Notes: generated from the letters alone by a model not told the origin. 64,000 nt of DNA from CAYVLA01 sp964549615 [NCBI: uncultured Thermococci archaeon] (GCA_964549615.1 CAZJVP010000081.1:22892-86891), one strand, 5' to 3'; counted from the stretch's first letter, positions 41,590 through 50,277 are shown. Made by a program: numbers and translations.

Positions 41590-41991
41590 TCAGTAGAAGT
41601 AGGCCAACAGGATTCCGCCGAGTCCCTTCTCCCTCGCTTCCCTGTGTGAGAGCACGCCACGGTTAGTGCTCACGACCAGCAGTCCGAAATCGTGGGCCGG
41701 AAGGTACATCCTCTCCCATTTTTCGTATTCCCCTTTTCTAACGGAATACCTGGGCTTGATGACCCCGCAGTCATTGATGCTCCCGCACAGTTCGACCTTG
41801 AAGACTCCTGCCTTGTTGTCGTCGTAGAGCTCGAACTCCCCGACGAACCCCTCTCTCTGTGCTACGCGGAGAACAGCCGCTATCAGCTTGGATGCAGGAT
41901 GTATGATGCACGTCCTCTTACCAACCGCCTGTCCGTTCTTTATGGCAGAAAGGGCGTCTCCCAGTGTGTCGTTCAGTGCCACATGCATCAC
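41590..41991 (-). CDS. rps8p: 30S ribosomal protein uS8
   Basis: 133 residues. LNDTLGDALSAIKNGQAVGKRTCII opens the protein and GLLVVSTNRGVLSHREAREKGLGGILLAYFY is the archaeal C-terminus. GTG 41991 and ATG 41988 are consecutive candidate starts, directly after the uS14 stop. Confidence 0.95.
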   Translation of the reverse strand: MMHVALNDTLGDALSAIKNGQAVGKRTCIIHPASKLIAAVLRVAQREGFVGEFELYDDNKAGVFKVELCGSINDCGVIKPRYSVRKGEYEKWERMYLPAHDFGLLVVSTNRGVLSHREAREKGLGGILLAYFY

Positions 41992-42153
41992 CTAGTAGTA
42001 CTTCGTGAAACCGACGTCTTGGCATATCTCCCTGAAGCAGCGCCGGCAGACCTGCAGTCCATACCTCCTTATGATCGCAAGGCTGGAACCACACCTTCGG
42101 CAGTGGTATGAATCCTTGCCGAACTTCCTTTTGCCAGTCTTTTTCAGCCGCAT
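41992..42153 (-). CDS. rps14p: 30S ribosomal protein uS14 (zinc type)
   Basis: 53 residues, read directly from the minus strand. HCRRCGSS and VCRRCFRE form the four-Cys zinc site, and it ends ICQDVGFTKYY as in archaeal uS14. The stop codon touches the uS8 start, and the start touches the uL5 stop at 42154. Confidence 0.95.
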   Translation of the reverse strand: MRLKKTGKRKFGKDSYHCRRCGSSLAIIRRYGLQVCRRCFREICQDVGFTKYY

Positions 42154-42891
42154 CTAGACAACCCTCACGTTGAAACAGTCTCGAATAAACCTCATCGCCT
42201 CAAGCTTCCCGACCCTGTGGCGATTAGGCAAAACCCTGAACTTGAGCCTCCTGTGCTTCACCCTGTACCCCTTTCTCGCGACGGTAACGCACACGTTCAT
42301 CCCGAAGATCCCGATGGAGGGATCATACTGAACACCTGGAATGTTGATGTGCTCGTCGATGCCAAAGGAGAAGTTGCCCTGCTCGTCAAACCACGCCCTC
42401 CTGATGCTCCCTTCGACCGCATCGAGGGCTCTTTTCAGGAAGGCCTTGGCGGCGTCCTTCCTGAGCGTGACCTTGCATCCGATGAGGTCGCCCTTCCGAA
42501 CGCCAAAATCACGGTTGGTCTTTCTTGCCGCAGTCTTAACGGGCTTCTGGCCGGTCAGTTTCTCAAGCAGCGTTGCAGCCCTGACGACCTTCTCGCCAGG
42601 CTCGCCTACGCCGATGTTGACGACGACCTTCTCGAGATGAAGTTCCTTCATGGGGTTGCTGTACTTCTCCTGGGGGCCCAGATCAACGAGGGCTTCCTCT
42701 TCCTCTTCGACGGTCCTTTTCTTCCTCTTGATCCGGACCCGCTTGACCACGCCCTCGGTGGACGGCCTTGCCTCCGCGACGGGGGCCTCTTCTCTCTTGG
42801 ATTCGACCCTGCCCTTCTTGGTCTCTCCAGATGCTTTCTCTTCCGTCGGCGCTTCCTCCTCTGATTTCCTTCCCTTTGAGTCGGCCGGCAT
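42154..42891 (-). CDS. rpl5p: 50S ribosomal protein uL5 with long charged N-terminal extension
   Basis: 245 residues against about 170-185 normally. From NPMKELHLEKVVVNIGVGEPGEKV onward the sequence is a standard archaeal uL5, which binds 5S rRNA at the central protuberance. The first 75 or so residues (SKGRKSEEEAPTEEK..., VVKRVRIKRKKRTVEEEEE) are low-complexity and alternately acidic and basic. The eS4 stop is only 2 nt upstream of the start, so the extension is truly within the operon frame. Confidence 0.93.
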   Translation of the reverse strand: MPADSKGRKSEEEAPTEEKASGETKKGRVESKREEAPVAEARPSTEGVVKRVRIKRKKRTVEEEEEALVDLGPQEKYSNPMKELHLEKVVVNIGVGEPGEKVVRAATLLEKLTGQKPVKTAARKTNRDFGVRKGDLIGCKVTLRKDAAKAFLKRALDAVEGSIRRAWFDEQGNFSFGIDEHINIPGVQYDPSIGIFGMNVCVTVARKGYRVKHRRLKFRVLPNRHRVGKLEAMRFIRDCFNVRVV

Positions 42892-42893
42892 CT

Positions 42894-43604
42894 CTAATCC
42901 ACCTTGATCTTTGGCTTTCCGACACCGATCACGAAGACGAAGTCCTCCGGCGTCTGAAACTCCCCACCTTCAACGGAGAGCGCAACCATGGTGGGTTGCA
43001 TGGGCTGGCCCTTCATCACGCCCTTTATGATGCCCACCCGCCCCGCGTTCTTGCCTCCGCACACGAACGCCACGTTGCCCGGCTCGATCTTCATGTGATC
43101 TTTGATCTTCCTGTCAGGCAGGGACACCACTAGCACATCCCCCACGGAGTACTTGGCAGACTCCGTTGCCGGAAGCATCATGTTGGAACCATCATGCAGG
43201 TTCAGTTGGAGACCACCTCCGCTGGGCCAGGACTTGCGCACGATCCTAACAAGCTTCATGTTCGCCTCCGATCCCGGGATCGGTTGCATTCTCAGCCCCT
43301 TGGGGTCGGGCACGAGTCTGAAGTGCTCGCCCGTCTTCTTGATCGATATGACGTCCATAAGACCAGCAGGGTACTTGTGTTCCTTTCTTACGACCTGATC
43401 GACGAGGATCTGGCCCTCCTGCAGTATCTTCTTCGCTTCCCTTCGATCCCGCGCGTAGGCCAGAAAATCCCTGACTATTCCGACGAGGGGAATACAGAGT
43501 TCGCCGGAATGAGGCCCTGGTGAGGGTTTCGAGGCGAATGCCGCGCCCTTGGTCTGCAAGCGCCAATACTTGGGCGCCGAGAATCTCTTCAGATGCTTGC
43601 TCAA
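42894..43604 (-). CDS. rps4e: 30S ribosomal protein eS4
   Basis: 236 residues. HLKRFSAPKYWRLQTKGAAFASKPSPGPH is the diagnostic N-terminus. An S4-type RNA-binding region (REAKKILQEGQILVDQVVRK) and a KOW segment (CGGKNAGRVGIIKGV) follow. It overlaps the uL24 stop by 4 nt. Confidence 0.95.
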   Translation of the reverse strand: MSKHLKRFSAPKYWRLQTKGAAFASKPSPGPHSGELCIPLVGIVRDFLAYARDRREAKKILQEGQILVDQVVRKEHKYPAGLMDVISIKKTGEHFRLVPDPKGLRMQPIPGSEANMKLVRIVRKSWPSGGGLQLNLHDGSNMMLPATESAKYSVGDVLVVSLPDRKIKDHMKIEPGNVAFVCGGKNAGRVGIIKGVMKGQPMQPTMVALSVEGGEFQTPEDFVFVIGVGKPKIKVD

Positions 43605-43972
43605 GGCATGCCCCTCCTCTGCAGTATCTTCTGCCTCTTCTCATCATCCAACGTCAACTTCACTATCTGGAGGTTCGACGCCCTCACGGGCACGAAGGAC
43701 TTCGTGCCATCCGCCTTCTCCTGCGTCACGTCCTTTATGTAGACGAATCCCCTCTCGGGGTCCACCTCGGTCACATCGTCCTCGTGGCCAGCGAAATCCC
43801 CGCGCAGGATCCTGACTCGGTCACCTTTCCTCACGCACAGGCTCCTAGTCCCATACTGGGCTGAAAGCTCTCTGGAAAGGTGGGCGCCCAGAAGCTTGGC
43901 TCTGAGATGCTTGCTGCACGCCATCTGACGCTTCCTCACTTTTCCTGGTTTGGACGAAACGCGACGTTGCAT
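43601..43972 (-). CDS. rpl24p: 50S ribosomal protein uL24
   Basis: About 123 residues. RKRQMACSKHLRAKLLGAHLS and the KOW motif VRKGDRVRILRGDFAGHEDDVTEVD are typical. ATG 43972 is chosen because AGGAGGG ends 5 nt upstream; the longer frame to 43996 runs into uL14. Confidence 0.94.
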   Translation of the reverse strand: MQRRVSSKPGKVRKRQMACSKHLRAKLLGAHLSRELSAQYGTRSLCVRKGDRVRILRGDFAGHEDDVTEVDPERGFVYIKDVTQEKADGTKSFVPVRASNLQIVKLTLDDEKRQKILQRRGMP

Positions 43973-43982
43973 GTAGACCCTC

Positions 43983-44408
43983 CTAGGCAATGGCACTCGC
44001 TATCGTTCCGAGCCTGGGCCAACGCTGAACCGCTTCCCTAGCAATGACCCCTCTAATCTCGGAGCCCCTGGGAACGCCCTCCTCAGTGACGAGAACCGCG
44101 GCATTGTCCTCGAACTTGACGCGCATGCCACTTGGCCTCCTGTATTCCTTCTTCTGCCTGACCACCACGGCTCTGAGTATCTGGCGCCGCATGTCTGGCG
44201 TCCCCTTCTTGACCGAGACGATGACTAAGTCGCCGACGCCTGCCGACGGATACCGGTTGAGCGACGTCTTGTAGCCGATGACGGCGACGAGTTCGACCTC
44301 TTTTGCCCCAGTGTTGTCGATGCACTTGAGCCGGGCGCCCAGTGGGAGGCACCTCGTCGGAACATAGTGAAGCGTTCCTCTGGTTCCACCCATGCCTTTC
44401 TTCGCCAT
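43983..44408 (-). CDS. rpl14p: 50S ribosomal protein uL14
   Basis: 141 residues. [50 protein letters not shown] and [22 protein letters not shown] are archaeal uL14 motifs. Its start codon abuts the uS17 stop. Confidence 0.95.
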   Translation of the reverse strand: MAKKGMGGTRGTLHYVPTRCLPLGARLKCIDNTGAKEVELVAVIGYKTSLNRYPSAGVGDLVIVSVKKGTPDMRRQILRAVVVRQKKEYRRPSGMRVKFEDNAAVLVTEEGVPRGSEIRGVIAREAVQRWPRLGTIASAIA

Positions 44409-44735
44409 CTACTTAGCCTCCAATTTCTCGATCACTACGAATGAGACCGTCTTGCTCAGGGGCCTGCACTCCGCGATTCTCACCCGGTCGCCGATCTTGG
44501 CCACTATGCAACCCGGCACGTGGGCGTGATATCTGCCAGTCCGCTTCTCAAGGCGCATGTACTTCTTCTGAGGCAGAACGTATTCCGTCGTGACTACCAC
44601 CGTCTTCTGCATCTTGTCGCTGGCCACGACGCCCTCGATGATCTTGCCCCTGACTTTGAGGTGCCCGTGGAAGGGACACTTGACATCCCCGCACTTAGAC
44701 TCGGGGACCTTCGAAACGATGCTCGTTGCACTCAC
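44409..44735 (-). CDS. rps17p: 30S ribosomal protein uS17
   Basis: 108 residues from GTG 44735. CPFHGHLKVRGKIIEGVVASDKMQKTVVV and VGDRVRIAECRPLSKTVSFVV-like IGDRVRIAECRPLSKTVSF are conserved. The start overlaps the Rnp1 stop in GTGA. Confidence 0.95.
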   Translation of the reverse strand: MSATSIVSKVPESKCGDVKCPFHGHLKVRGKIIEGVVASDKMQKTVVVTTEYVLPQKKYMRLEKRTGRYHAHVPGCIVAKIGDRVRIAECRPLSKTVSFVVIEKLEAK

Positions 44736-45007
44736 ACCTTCAGCCTCCCAATCCTTTTCTTGATCCTATCCTCAGGGCTTCCCAAGATCCACTCCCCCTG
44801 GATCGTAACGTCACCATCGCTGGTTCTCAGATGTATCACCGATCCCTTCTTCGGCACCCACCATTGTTTTCCTCTTCTCTCCAACTTGATCATGTTCCTC
44901 GTCTCGTCCACTATTCTGCCAGCGACGGGCCCGCGGAGACCGCGCGAGACCACCCTGGCATCCATGCCTATGAACTCATGTCTCAGCAGGTCCCTTGAGG
45001 GCCTCAT
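44732..45007 (-). CDS. rnp1: Ribonuclease P protein component 1 (Rpp29)
   Basis: About 91 residues. RDLLRHEFIGMDARVVSRGLRGPVAGRIVDETRNMI and the KKGSVIHLRTSDGDVTIQGEW ending fit the Sm-like archaeal Pop4/Rpp29, which supports RNase P RNA in 5' tRNA maturation. It lies between SUI1 and uS17, its normal place. ATG 45007 is the family start. Confidence 0.92.
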   Translation of the reverse strand: MRPSRDLLRHEFIGMDARVVSRGLRGPVAGRIVDETRNMIKLERRGKQWWVPKKGSVIHLRTSDGDVTIQGEWILGSPEDRIKKRIGRLKV

Positions 45008-45024
45008 CCCCTTCCGCCTGTCCG

Positions 45025-45333
45025 TCACCGGACGTCTATGGTCTCCTCGGGGAATCCGGTCTGGATCAGGAAGTTCTTCACCCTCTCCCTGTGGTCGCCC
45101 TGAAACTCTATCCTCCCATCCTTTACCGTACCTCCGCAAGCGAGTTTCGCCTTCAGTTTCTTCGTAAGGTCCTTCGTGTCCACATCCTTCTCGTCGATGC
45201 CCTCTACGACGGTCATCAACTTCCCGAATCTCCTCCTTGCAGAGTAGATTCGGATCCTCTGCTTCTCCCGCGCAATCTCCTCGCAGACACAAAGGTCCTT
45301 CGGCAGGCCACACACCTGACACACTTCACTCAT
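45025..45333 (-). CDS. Translation initiation factor aIF1 (SUI1)
   Basis: 102 residues. The N-terminal [13 protein letters not shown] zinc-binding knuckle precedes the SUI1 fold ([46 protein letters not shown]). aIF1 promotes start codon selection on the small subunit. It overlaps the uL29 stop by 4 nt. Confidence 0.93.
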   Translation of the reverse strand: MSEVCQVCGLPKDLCVCEEIAREKQRIRIYSARRRFGKLMTVVEGIDEKDVDTKDLTKKLKAKLACGGTVKDGRIEFQGDHRERVKNFLIQTGFPEETIDVR

Positions 45334-45548
45334 TCGTTTGCACCCTTCTCCTCGGAGATCTCACCGAGTATGGTGAGAATCCTCGCAATTGTCCTCCGTA
45401 TCTCCCTTATTCTGCCGGGGTTCTGAGGCGGCGAGCCAAGCGACATCGTTGCTCTCTCGCTGGCAAGCTCCTCCCGTAGCCGAGACAATCTCTCCCTTAT
45501 CTCGGTCTCCGGCATGTTTCTGATTTCGTCCGGTCTCAGTATGGCCAT
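45330..45548 (-). CDS. rpl29p: 50S ribosomal protein uL29
   Basis: About 72 residues. [30 protein letters not shown] is the helical pair of uL29, and [18 protein letters not shown] closes it. ATG 45548 is preferred since GGAGGAGC lies just upstream. Confidence 0.94.
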   Translation of the reverse strand: MAILRPDEIRNMPETEIRERLSRLREELASERATMSLGSPPQNPGRIREIRRTIARILTILGEISEEKGANE

Positions 45549-45568
45549 CGCAGCTCCTCCGTGCTCAT

Positions 45569-46432
45569 TCACTGGCGTCTTCGTCCTTCCTGCTCCTCTT
45601 CGTCTTCCTGCTCCTGTTCGGTCTCTTTCCCGGCAGAATCATGAAGCCCGGAATCGCTGCGCTCCGTCGCCTCGGTCTCCGTCTGCGCGCCGTCCTCCAG
45701 AGGCTCAGCCTCCGACGGCGCCTCCGCGGCACCTTCCGCCGCGGGCTCCGCGGGCGCAAGCTCTGACTTAGCACCCGCCGCAGCAGCTTCCGGTTCAACC
45801 TCGCCACTCACGCCCCGGGCCTTCTCCTCGAGGGCGTCTAGCTCAACCTGATCCGGCATGGGGGTGTTCGGAGGCATTATCTTGACCTTTATCCCCATCA
45901 TGCCCTGCTTGAGGTCCGCTACGGCAAGACCCTCAAGCACCTGCTTGGAGGGCTCGCCGCATTTCGTGATCGTCCCCTTGGCGAACCTGACGGACTTGGC
46001 GCGTTCCCCACGGATCTTCCCCGATATGACGATCTCGACGCCCTGGGCCCCCGCCTCCATGATCTTCTCCAAGTTCATGTAGGCCGACCTCCGGAACGGC
46101 CTCCCTGCCTTCAGCATTGCGGCAATCCGGCCCGCCATGATGTGCGGGTTCAGCTCGGGGATGGGTATCTCCTCGACCTCTATCTGAAGATTCTCGAAGC
46201 CGTACCTCTCCTGCAATGCATCGGTGAGATCCTTGATGTTTCTCCCGCGCCGACCGATGATCAGCCCCGGCCTCTCCGCATATATGACCATTCTGGTCCT
46301 AAGCGCCGTCCTTCGGATGTCCACGCCCCCGAACTTGGCCTTCTGAAGGCTATCTCTGAGGAACTCCTTGATGTCCGCCTTCCTTATGCCTTCCTCAACG
46401 AACTCCCTTTCGCGTGCCAACTCACTTCTCAC
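45569..46432 (-). CDS. rps3p: 30S ribosomal protein uS3 with Ala/Glu-rich C-terminal extension
   Basis: 287 residues. The KH domain contains GLIIGRRGRNIKDLTDALQERYGFENLQIEV, and the C-terminal domain contains EGLAVADLKQGMMGIKVKIMPPNTPMPD. About 70 residues beyond the fold are Ala/Glu/Ser-rich and end in acidic and basic runs. The GTG start overlaps the uL22 stop. Confidence 0.94.
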   Translation of the reverse strand: MRSELAREREFVEEGIRKADIKEFLRDSLQKAKFGGVDIRRTALRTRMVIYAERPGLIIGRRGRNIKDLTDALQERYGFENLQIEVEEIPIPELNPHIMAGRIAAMLKAGRPFRRSAYMNLEKIMEAGAQGVEIVISGKIRGERAKSVRFAKGTITKCGEPSKQVLEGLAVADLKQGMMGIKVKIMPPNTPMPDQVELDALEEKARGVSGEVEPEAAAAGAKSELAPAEPAAEGAAEAPSEAEPLEDGAQTETEATERSDSGLHDSAGKETEQEQEDEEEQEGRRRQ

Positions 46433-46886
46433 CGAGCCATATCTCGACGTTCGTGGTGGGACTGTCGAAAGAGTCGACGCGTCCCCTTGCCCTGTGCCTG
46501 AATCCCCTTATGATGAAGCCCTTCCTCGCGCTCGCATGCCTGATGAACAGCGAATCCTCATCAAGGCCCTTGTACTTGGCGTTGCTCCTAGCGTTCTCCA
46601 AGAGTTCCATAATGGCCTTGGTGGCAGCGACGGGGCTCCGGCCCGAGTGCCACTTGTTCAGAGACTTCTTATGCGAGAGCTTCTTGCAGTGCGTCTTGTA
46701 AGGAACCGCCTGGATGCCCGCAACGACCTTGTCCAGATACTCCAGGGCCTCATCTAGGTTCATTCCCCGGATCTCCCTACAGATCTCCATGGCGTCCTTG
46801 TGCGATATCCTCATCTCCCTGCCCATCGCCTTGGCGACCCTCGCAGGATCGTGTTTCTTGTTGTAGGAGTATCCGAACCTGACCAT
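46422..46886 (-). CDS. rpl22p: 50S ribosomal protein uL22
   Basis: 154 residues. YSYNKKHDPARVAKAMGREMRISHKDAMEI and SPVAATKAIMELLENARSNAKYKGLD are archaeal uL22 motifs. The protein lines the exit tunnel. It lies 8 nt after uS19. Confidence 0.95.
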   Translation of the reverse strand: MVRFGYSYNKKHDPARVAKAMGREMRISHKDAMEICREIRGMNLDEALEYLDKVVAGIQAVPYKTHCKKLSHKKSLNKWHSGRSPVAATKAIMELLENARSNAKYKGLDEDSLFIRHASARKGFIIRGFRHRARGRVDSFDSPTTNVEIWLGEK

Positions 46887-46894
46887 ATGACCGC

Positions 46895-47296
46895 CTATTT
46901 CAGTGGAACATACTTCGAGCTCTTGGTTGCGCCGACCCCGGGGGCGCTGTGAACGACCTTCTCCCTCGTCTGGACGAACTCGCCGATATAGTGCCCGATC
47001 ATCTCAGGCTGGACTGCGAACCTCTGGAACCCTTTGCCGCCGTAGACCTCCATCTCAAGGCCGACCATCTCGGGGAGCACGATGAAATCCCTGCAATGAG
47101 TCCTGATGACCTGCCCTTTCTTGCCCGACCGGACAGCATCCCTTATGTTCTCGATGAGGTTCTTGTGTCTCTTGGAGAAACCGCGGCTGATCGATCTTCT
47201 CTGCCGAGCTGGCAACAGCTTCAGGAATTCCTCGAATGACATCGACGAGAGCTCCTCCAGCGATTTGCCCCTGTATGTGAACTTCTTTCTTGCCAG
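46895..47296 (-). CDS. rps19p: 30S ribosomal protein uS19, apparently from a CTG start
   Basis: About 133 residues. The conserved archaeal N-terminus ARKKFTYRGKSLEEL is encoded upstream of the first in-frame ATG (47242). The only candidate initiator before it is CTG 47294-47296, because no in-frame ATG, GTG or TTG lies between the uL2 stop (47308-47310) and this point. A strong ribosome-binding sequence GGGGATGATC (47299-47308) sits just upstream of CTG, which supports initiation there. The core LPARQRRSISRGFSKRHKNLIENIR, GLEMEVYGGKGFQRFAVQPEMIGHYIGEF and TREKVVHSAPGVGATKSSKYVPLK is normal. Starting at 47242 would lose a conserved rRNA-binding segment. Confidence 0.85.
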   Translation of the reverse strand: MARKKFTYRGKSLEELSSMSFEEFLKLLPARQRRSISRGFSKRHKNLIENIRDAVRSGKKGQVIRTHCRDFIVLPEMVGLEMEVYGGKGFQRFAVQPEMIGHYIGEFVQTREKVVHSAPGVGATKSSKYVPLK

Positions 47297-47307
47297 ACGA
47301 TCATCCC

Positions 47308-48042
47308 CTACTCGGCAACTTTCTTTGACACCCTCTTGCCCACCCCAGTTCTTCTAGCGGCGATGTGGCCGACCTTCCTTCCTGGGGGAGCGTCCCGCCC
47401 GACGCACGACGGCCTCCCCAGGTGCTGATGCCCACCGCCGCCATGGGGGTGATCGCAAACATTCATCGCCACGCCCCTGACCCGCGGGTACAGCTTGTTC
47501 GAAGCCTTCCTATCCATGAACCGCTTTCCCGCCTTCAGGAACGGCTTTTCCTTTCGACCGCCCGCGGAGACCATGCCGATCGTTGCCCTGCACCTTGGAT
47601 CCAGGACCTTCACGCTCCCTGACGGAAGCTGGACCGTCGCGCTCCCAATGTCGTGCGAGATTACGGACGCATAGCAGCCGCCCGCACGCACGAGCTTTGG
47701 TCCAGAGCCAGGACGAGTTTCGATGCCGAAGATCAGAGTTCCCTCCGGTATCTCCGCCAGGGACAAGGTGTTGCCCGGCTCAACCGGTGCAGATGCCCCG
47801 CACCTGATGACCTCGCCCACACGGATTCCCTGTGGAGCCAAGACCAACCTCTCGTCGCCATTCCTGTACCTTACCCTCGCGACGATACCCGTCCTTGTGG
47901 GGTCGTGCAGCAAATCGATCACTTGGGCATCGGTATCAGACCGTAGGGCGGGATAGCTAATGCTGCCGGGCGATTTGAACGTTGGCGCCCGGTAAGTCGG
48001 CGAGCCCCTGCCCCTTCTCTGGCTGATTATGTTCCTTCCCAT
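47308..48042 (-). CDS. rpl2p: 50S ribosomal protein uL2
   Basis: 244 residues. GRNIISQRRGRGSPTYRAP opens it, and HPHGGGGHQHLGRPSCVGRDAPPGRKVG holds the peptidyl-transferase-proximal His region. Its start overlaps the uL23 stop in TGATG. Confidence 0.96.
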   Translation of the reverse strand: MGRNIISQRRGRGSPTYRAPTFKSPGSISYPALRSDTDAQVIDLLHDPTRTGIVARVRYRNGDERLVLAPQGIRVGEVIRCGASAPVEPGNTLSLAEIPEGTLIFGIETRPGSGPKLVRAGGCYASVISHDIGSATVQLPSGSVKVLDPRCRATIGMVSAGGRKEKPFLKAGKRFMDRKASNKLYPRVRGVAMNVCDHPHGGGGHQHLGRPSCVGRDAPPGRKVGHIAARRTGVGKRVSKKVAE

Positions 48043-48311
48043 CAGAGAACACCAAGCCTAGTCGCGATTTCCTCGGCGCTATACTCGGGCGTAAGCTGGA
48101 CGTAGGCCTTCTTGACCCCCTTTGCCGCGTTGACGACGTTGAGCTTGGCCACCTTCACGTCGTAGAGCTCCTCCACGGCCCTGGAGATCGTTCGCTTGTC
48201 GGCCGCCTTTGCCACTACGAAAACGAGCTTATTCTCCATCTCCATGAGCCTGAGAACTTTCTCGCTTGCAACGGGATATAGAACGATGCTCCTTGAATCC
48301 ATCTCAGCCAT
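48042..48311 (-). CDS. rpl23p: 50S ribosomal protein uL23
   Basis: About 89 residues. IVLYPVASEKVLRLMEMENKLVFVVAKAADK and KVAKLNVVNAAKGVKKAYVQL are typical. ATG 48311 follows GGTGA by 4 nt; ATG 48302 is the alternative. It overlaps the uL4 stop. Confidence 0.94.
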   Translation of the reverse strand: MAEMDSRSIVLYPVASEKVLRLMEMENKLVFVVAKAADKRTISRAVEELYDVKVAKLNVVNAAKGVKKAYVQLTPEYSAEEIATRLGVL

Positions 48312-49068
48312 GGATCTCACCTACCTTCTGGAGAGCCGAAAGAGTCCACACCGAGAGCCTTCCGGCAACCCCGCCCGGCGCAAGGAGCTCGGCGTTCAGG
48401 TTCTCCGATCTCGCCACATCGACGCCCGGGAGGTTGGACAAGGCCTTTTCCGCCGGACACGCATCATGAACGACGAAGAGCGGTCCCTTCGGGACCCTCC
48501 GCCTCCTTCCCCGCATCTTGCCCTTCCCTGGCCTCTGCTTCCTGCCCCTGCGAAGCCTCTCCATCTCCTCGCCCAGGCCAATCTTCAGGAGAGTCTCCTT
48601 GAGGTCCTTCGCCTTTGAAATCTCCCGAAAGTCGTCGGAAACGACGATCGGCAACGGCCGGTCATCTATCCGGTGACCCCTCCTCCTCACAAGATCTGGC
48701 TGGCAAGTGGCAGCAATCGCTGATTTGATGGCCAGAAGCCTTTCCTTATCGTTGATCTTCTTGTGGATCTTCTTCTGAACCTTGGGAGGATGAGCCCGGC
48801 GTCCCCCCACGGCCTGGGGAACGAAAGCTGCTTCATGTCGGCCGCTCTTCGTCCTCCGGACCCTAGCCATCCCGCGCCCCTTTCCTATCGACTCGGCACT
48901 GGTCTGCTTGCCGGCGACCTCGGACGGGGCGTGTGGCTGGAACCTGGCGGACTGGGCCGAAATCACCGCCCGTCTGATCAAGTCCTCCCTGAGGGTAGTC
49001 GAGAAGACCTTCGGCAGCTCCACCTCATCGGTCGAGGATCCATCCAGGGAATACACTTTGACCTTCAT
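48304..49068 (-). CDS. rpl4p: 50S ribosomal protein uL4
   Basis: About 254 residues. VKVYSLDGSSTDEVELPKVF opens it, and the basic loop GKGRGMARVRRTKSGRHEAAFVPQAVGGRRAHPPK enters the tunnel. It ends with the archaeal C-terminal domain. ATG 49068 lies 5 nt after the uL3 stop, with GTGATC as ribosome site. Confidence 0.95.
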   Translation of the reverse strand: MKVKVYSLDGSSTDEVELPKVFSTTLREDLIRRAVISAQSARFQPHAPSEVAGKQTSAESIGKGRGMARVRRTKSGRHEAAFVPQAVGGRRAHPPKVQKKIHKKINDKERLLAIKSAIAATCQPDLVRRRGHRIDDRPLPIVVSDDFREISKAKDLKETLLKIGLGEEMERLRRGRKQRPGKGKMRGRRRRVPKGPLFVVHDACPAEKALSNLPGVDVARSENLNAELLAPGGVAGRLSVWTLSALQKVGEIHG

Positions 49069-49072
49069 GCGA

Positions 49073-50074
49073 TCACTTTCCCTGGCAGGATGCAACCGAA
49101 ACCGCCGTCAGGTCTGGGATTCCGTCCGGAAGGTGTTTCCACGGGCGCACCGGCTTCCTCAAGTTTATGAGCCTCTTCGTAGGCCCCGGCGTCGAACCTG
49201 CGAGCAGGGCGTACTCATTGTCCACCTGACCGTACCTTAGAAAGCCGCCCTTTGGATTGATGGGGGATTCCGAATTGCCGATCCGGAGCAACCTCTTGTT
49301 GAACTCGGTTCTTTGGTGATAGCCCGTCTGGCCGGCAAGCGGAACGCTCCACATGATCTGATGGGGATGCCATGGCCCAAGGCTGCCGGGATTGCGCCTT
49401 GCGTCATTGGTCTTACGGTTCCTTATCCTGATGCCAAACCTCTTGACCGGGCCCTGGAAGCCCTTTCCCTTCGTAACGGCAGTCACGTCGACGAGTTCCC
49501 CCGACCTAAAGACGTCAGAGACCCTGATCTCCTTGCCGAGAAGGCCCTTCGCGTATGCGAACTTCTCCTTCGCCGATGGCCCTCCCAGCCCAATCTCGAT
49601 GATGTCGGGCTTCTTCTTCAGGCCGGTAAGCCGGGGCAGGGTGTGTACGAGCACCGTTACGTCGGATGCGGAGTCGAGCAGCGCCTCCATTTCAGCGATG
49701 CGCTTTTCAAAGTCCATCTGCTTTGGGAGGCGTTTGACCCGTCTGGCCAGATCCTTGTCAATCTGATCGTGCCAAACCTCCGAGATGACGAATTTTCCAA
49801 ACTTGTTGGTCGAGTAGGCCCGAACCCCGAACACCTTGACCGGCGGGCAGTCAACCACGGTCGCCGCCCTCAGAACCTCTTTGCCCTTCTCCGGGGAGTT
49901 CGGCCGATCCTCGATCATGTGAACATGCGTCATGCCGGCCTTGTACGCCGGGAACCCCAGCAGGCCGAGCTTCTCGCTCGCGGGCCAACATCTAACCCTT
50001 CCGGCGTGACGGCTAGCTCTTGCGCGCGGATGAAACGCCAAGGACCCTCTCTTTGGTCTTCGTATGTTGCCCAC
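49073..50074 (-). CDS. rpl3p: 50S ribosomal protein uL3
   Basis: 333 residues. RRPKRGSLAFHPRARASRHAGRVRCWP is the archaeal N-terminus and KGFQGPVKRFGIRIRNRKTNDARRNPGSLGPWHP the central loop reaching the peptidyl-transferase centre. It is the first gene of the operon; TTTATAAA at 50179-50186 is about 105 nt upstream, so the leader should be about 80 nt. Confidence 0.95.
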   Translation of the reverse strand: MGNIRRPKRGSLAFHPRARASRHAGRVRCWPASEKLGLLGFPAYKAGMTHVHMIEDRPNSPEKGKEVLRAATVVDCPPVKVFGVRAYSTNKFGKFVISEVWHDQIDKDLARRVKRLPKQMDFEKRIAEMEALLDSASDVTVLVHTLPRLTGLKKKPDIIEIGLGGPSAKEKFAYAKGLLGKEIRVSDVFRSGELVDVTAVTKGKGFQGPVKRFGIRIRNRKTNDARRNPGSLGPWHPHQIMWSVPLAGQTGYHQRTEFNKRLLRIGNSESPINPKGGFLRYGQVDNEYALLAGSTPGPTKRLINLRKPVRPWKHLPDGIPDLTAVSVASCQGK

Positions 50075-50178
50075 GAGATATCCTCCGACGTGGGTCTTGA
50101 ATCCTCTCGAGGAGAAAGGCCACGCACCGCAGTTTGGTCGGCGGCGCGAACCCAGCAGGGAAAGGTGTCGGCCGGCTC

Positions 50179-50186
50179 TTTATAAA
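50179..50186 (-). promoter_or_regulatory. TATA box of the ribosomal protein operon
   Basis: TTTATAAA on the minus strand predicts transcription from about 50156 and a leader of about 80 nt before uL3, long for this genome. A second AT-rich element (CTATATAG, 50202-50209) lies behind it and could serve either strand. Confidence 0.55.
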
Positions 50187-50247
50187 CGTTTTCTCGGAGA
50201 TCTATATAGTACTTTGTTAGAGAACCGTTCGGTCCAACGAAAAAGCA

Positions 50248-50255
50248 TTCTTAAG
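50248..50255 (+). promoter_or_regulatory. TATA-like box for the dUTPase-like gene
   Basis: TTCTTAAG centred 26-27 nt before GTG 50278, consistent with a leaderless transcript divergent from the ribosomal operon. Confidence 0.45.
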
Positions 50256-50277
50256 ATCCCCGCAGGCCCGCCCTCAC

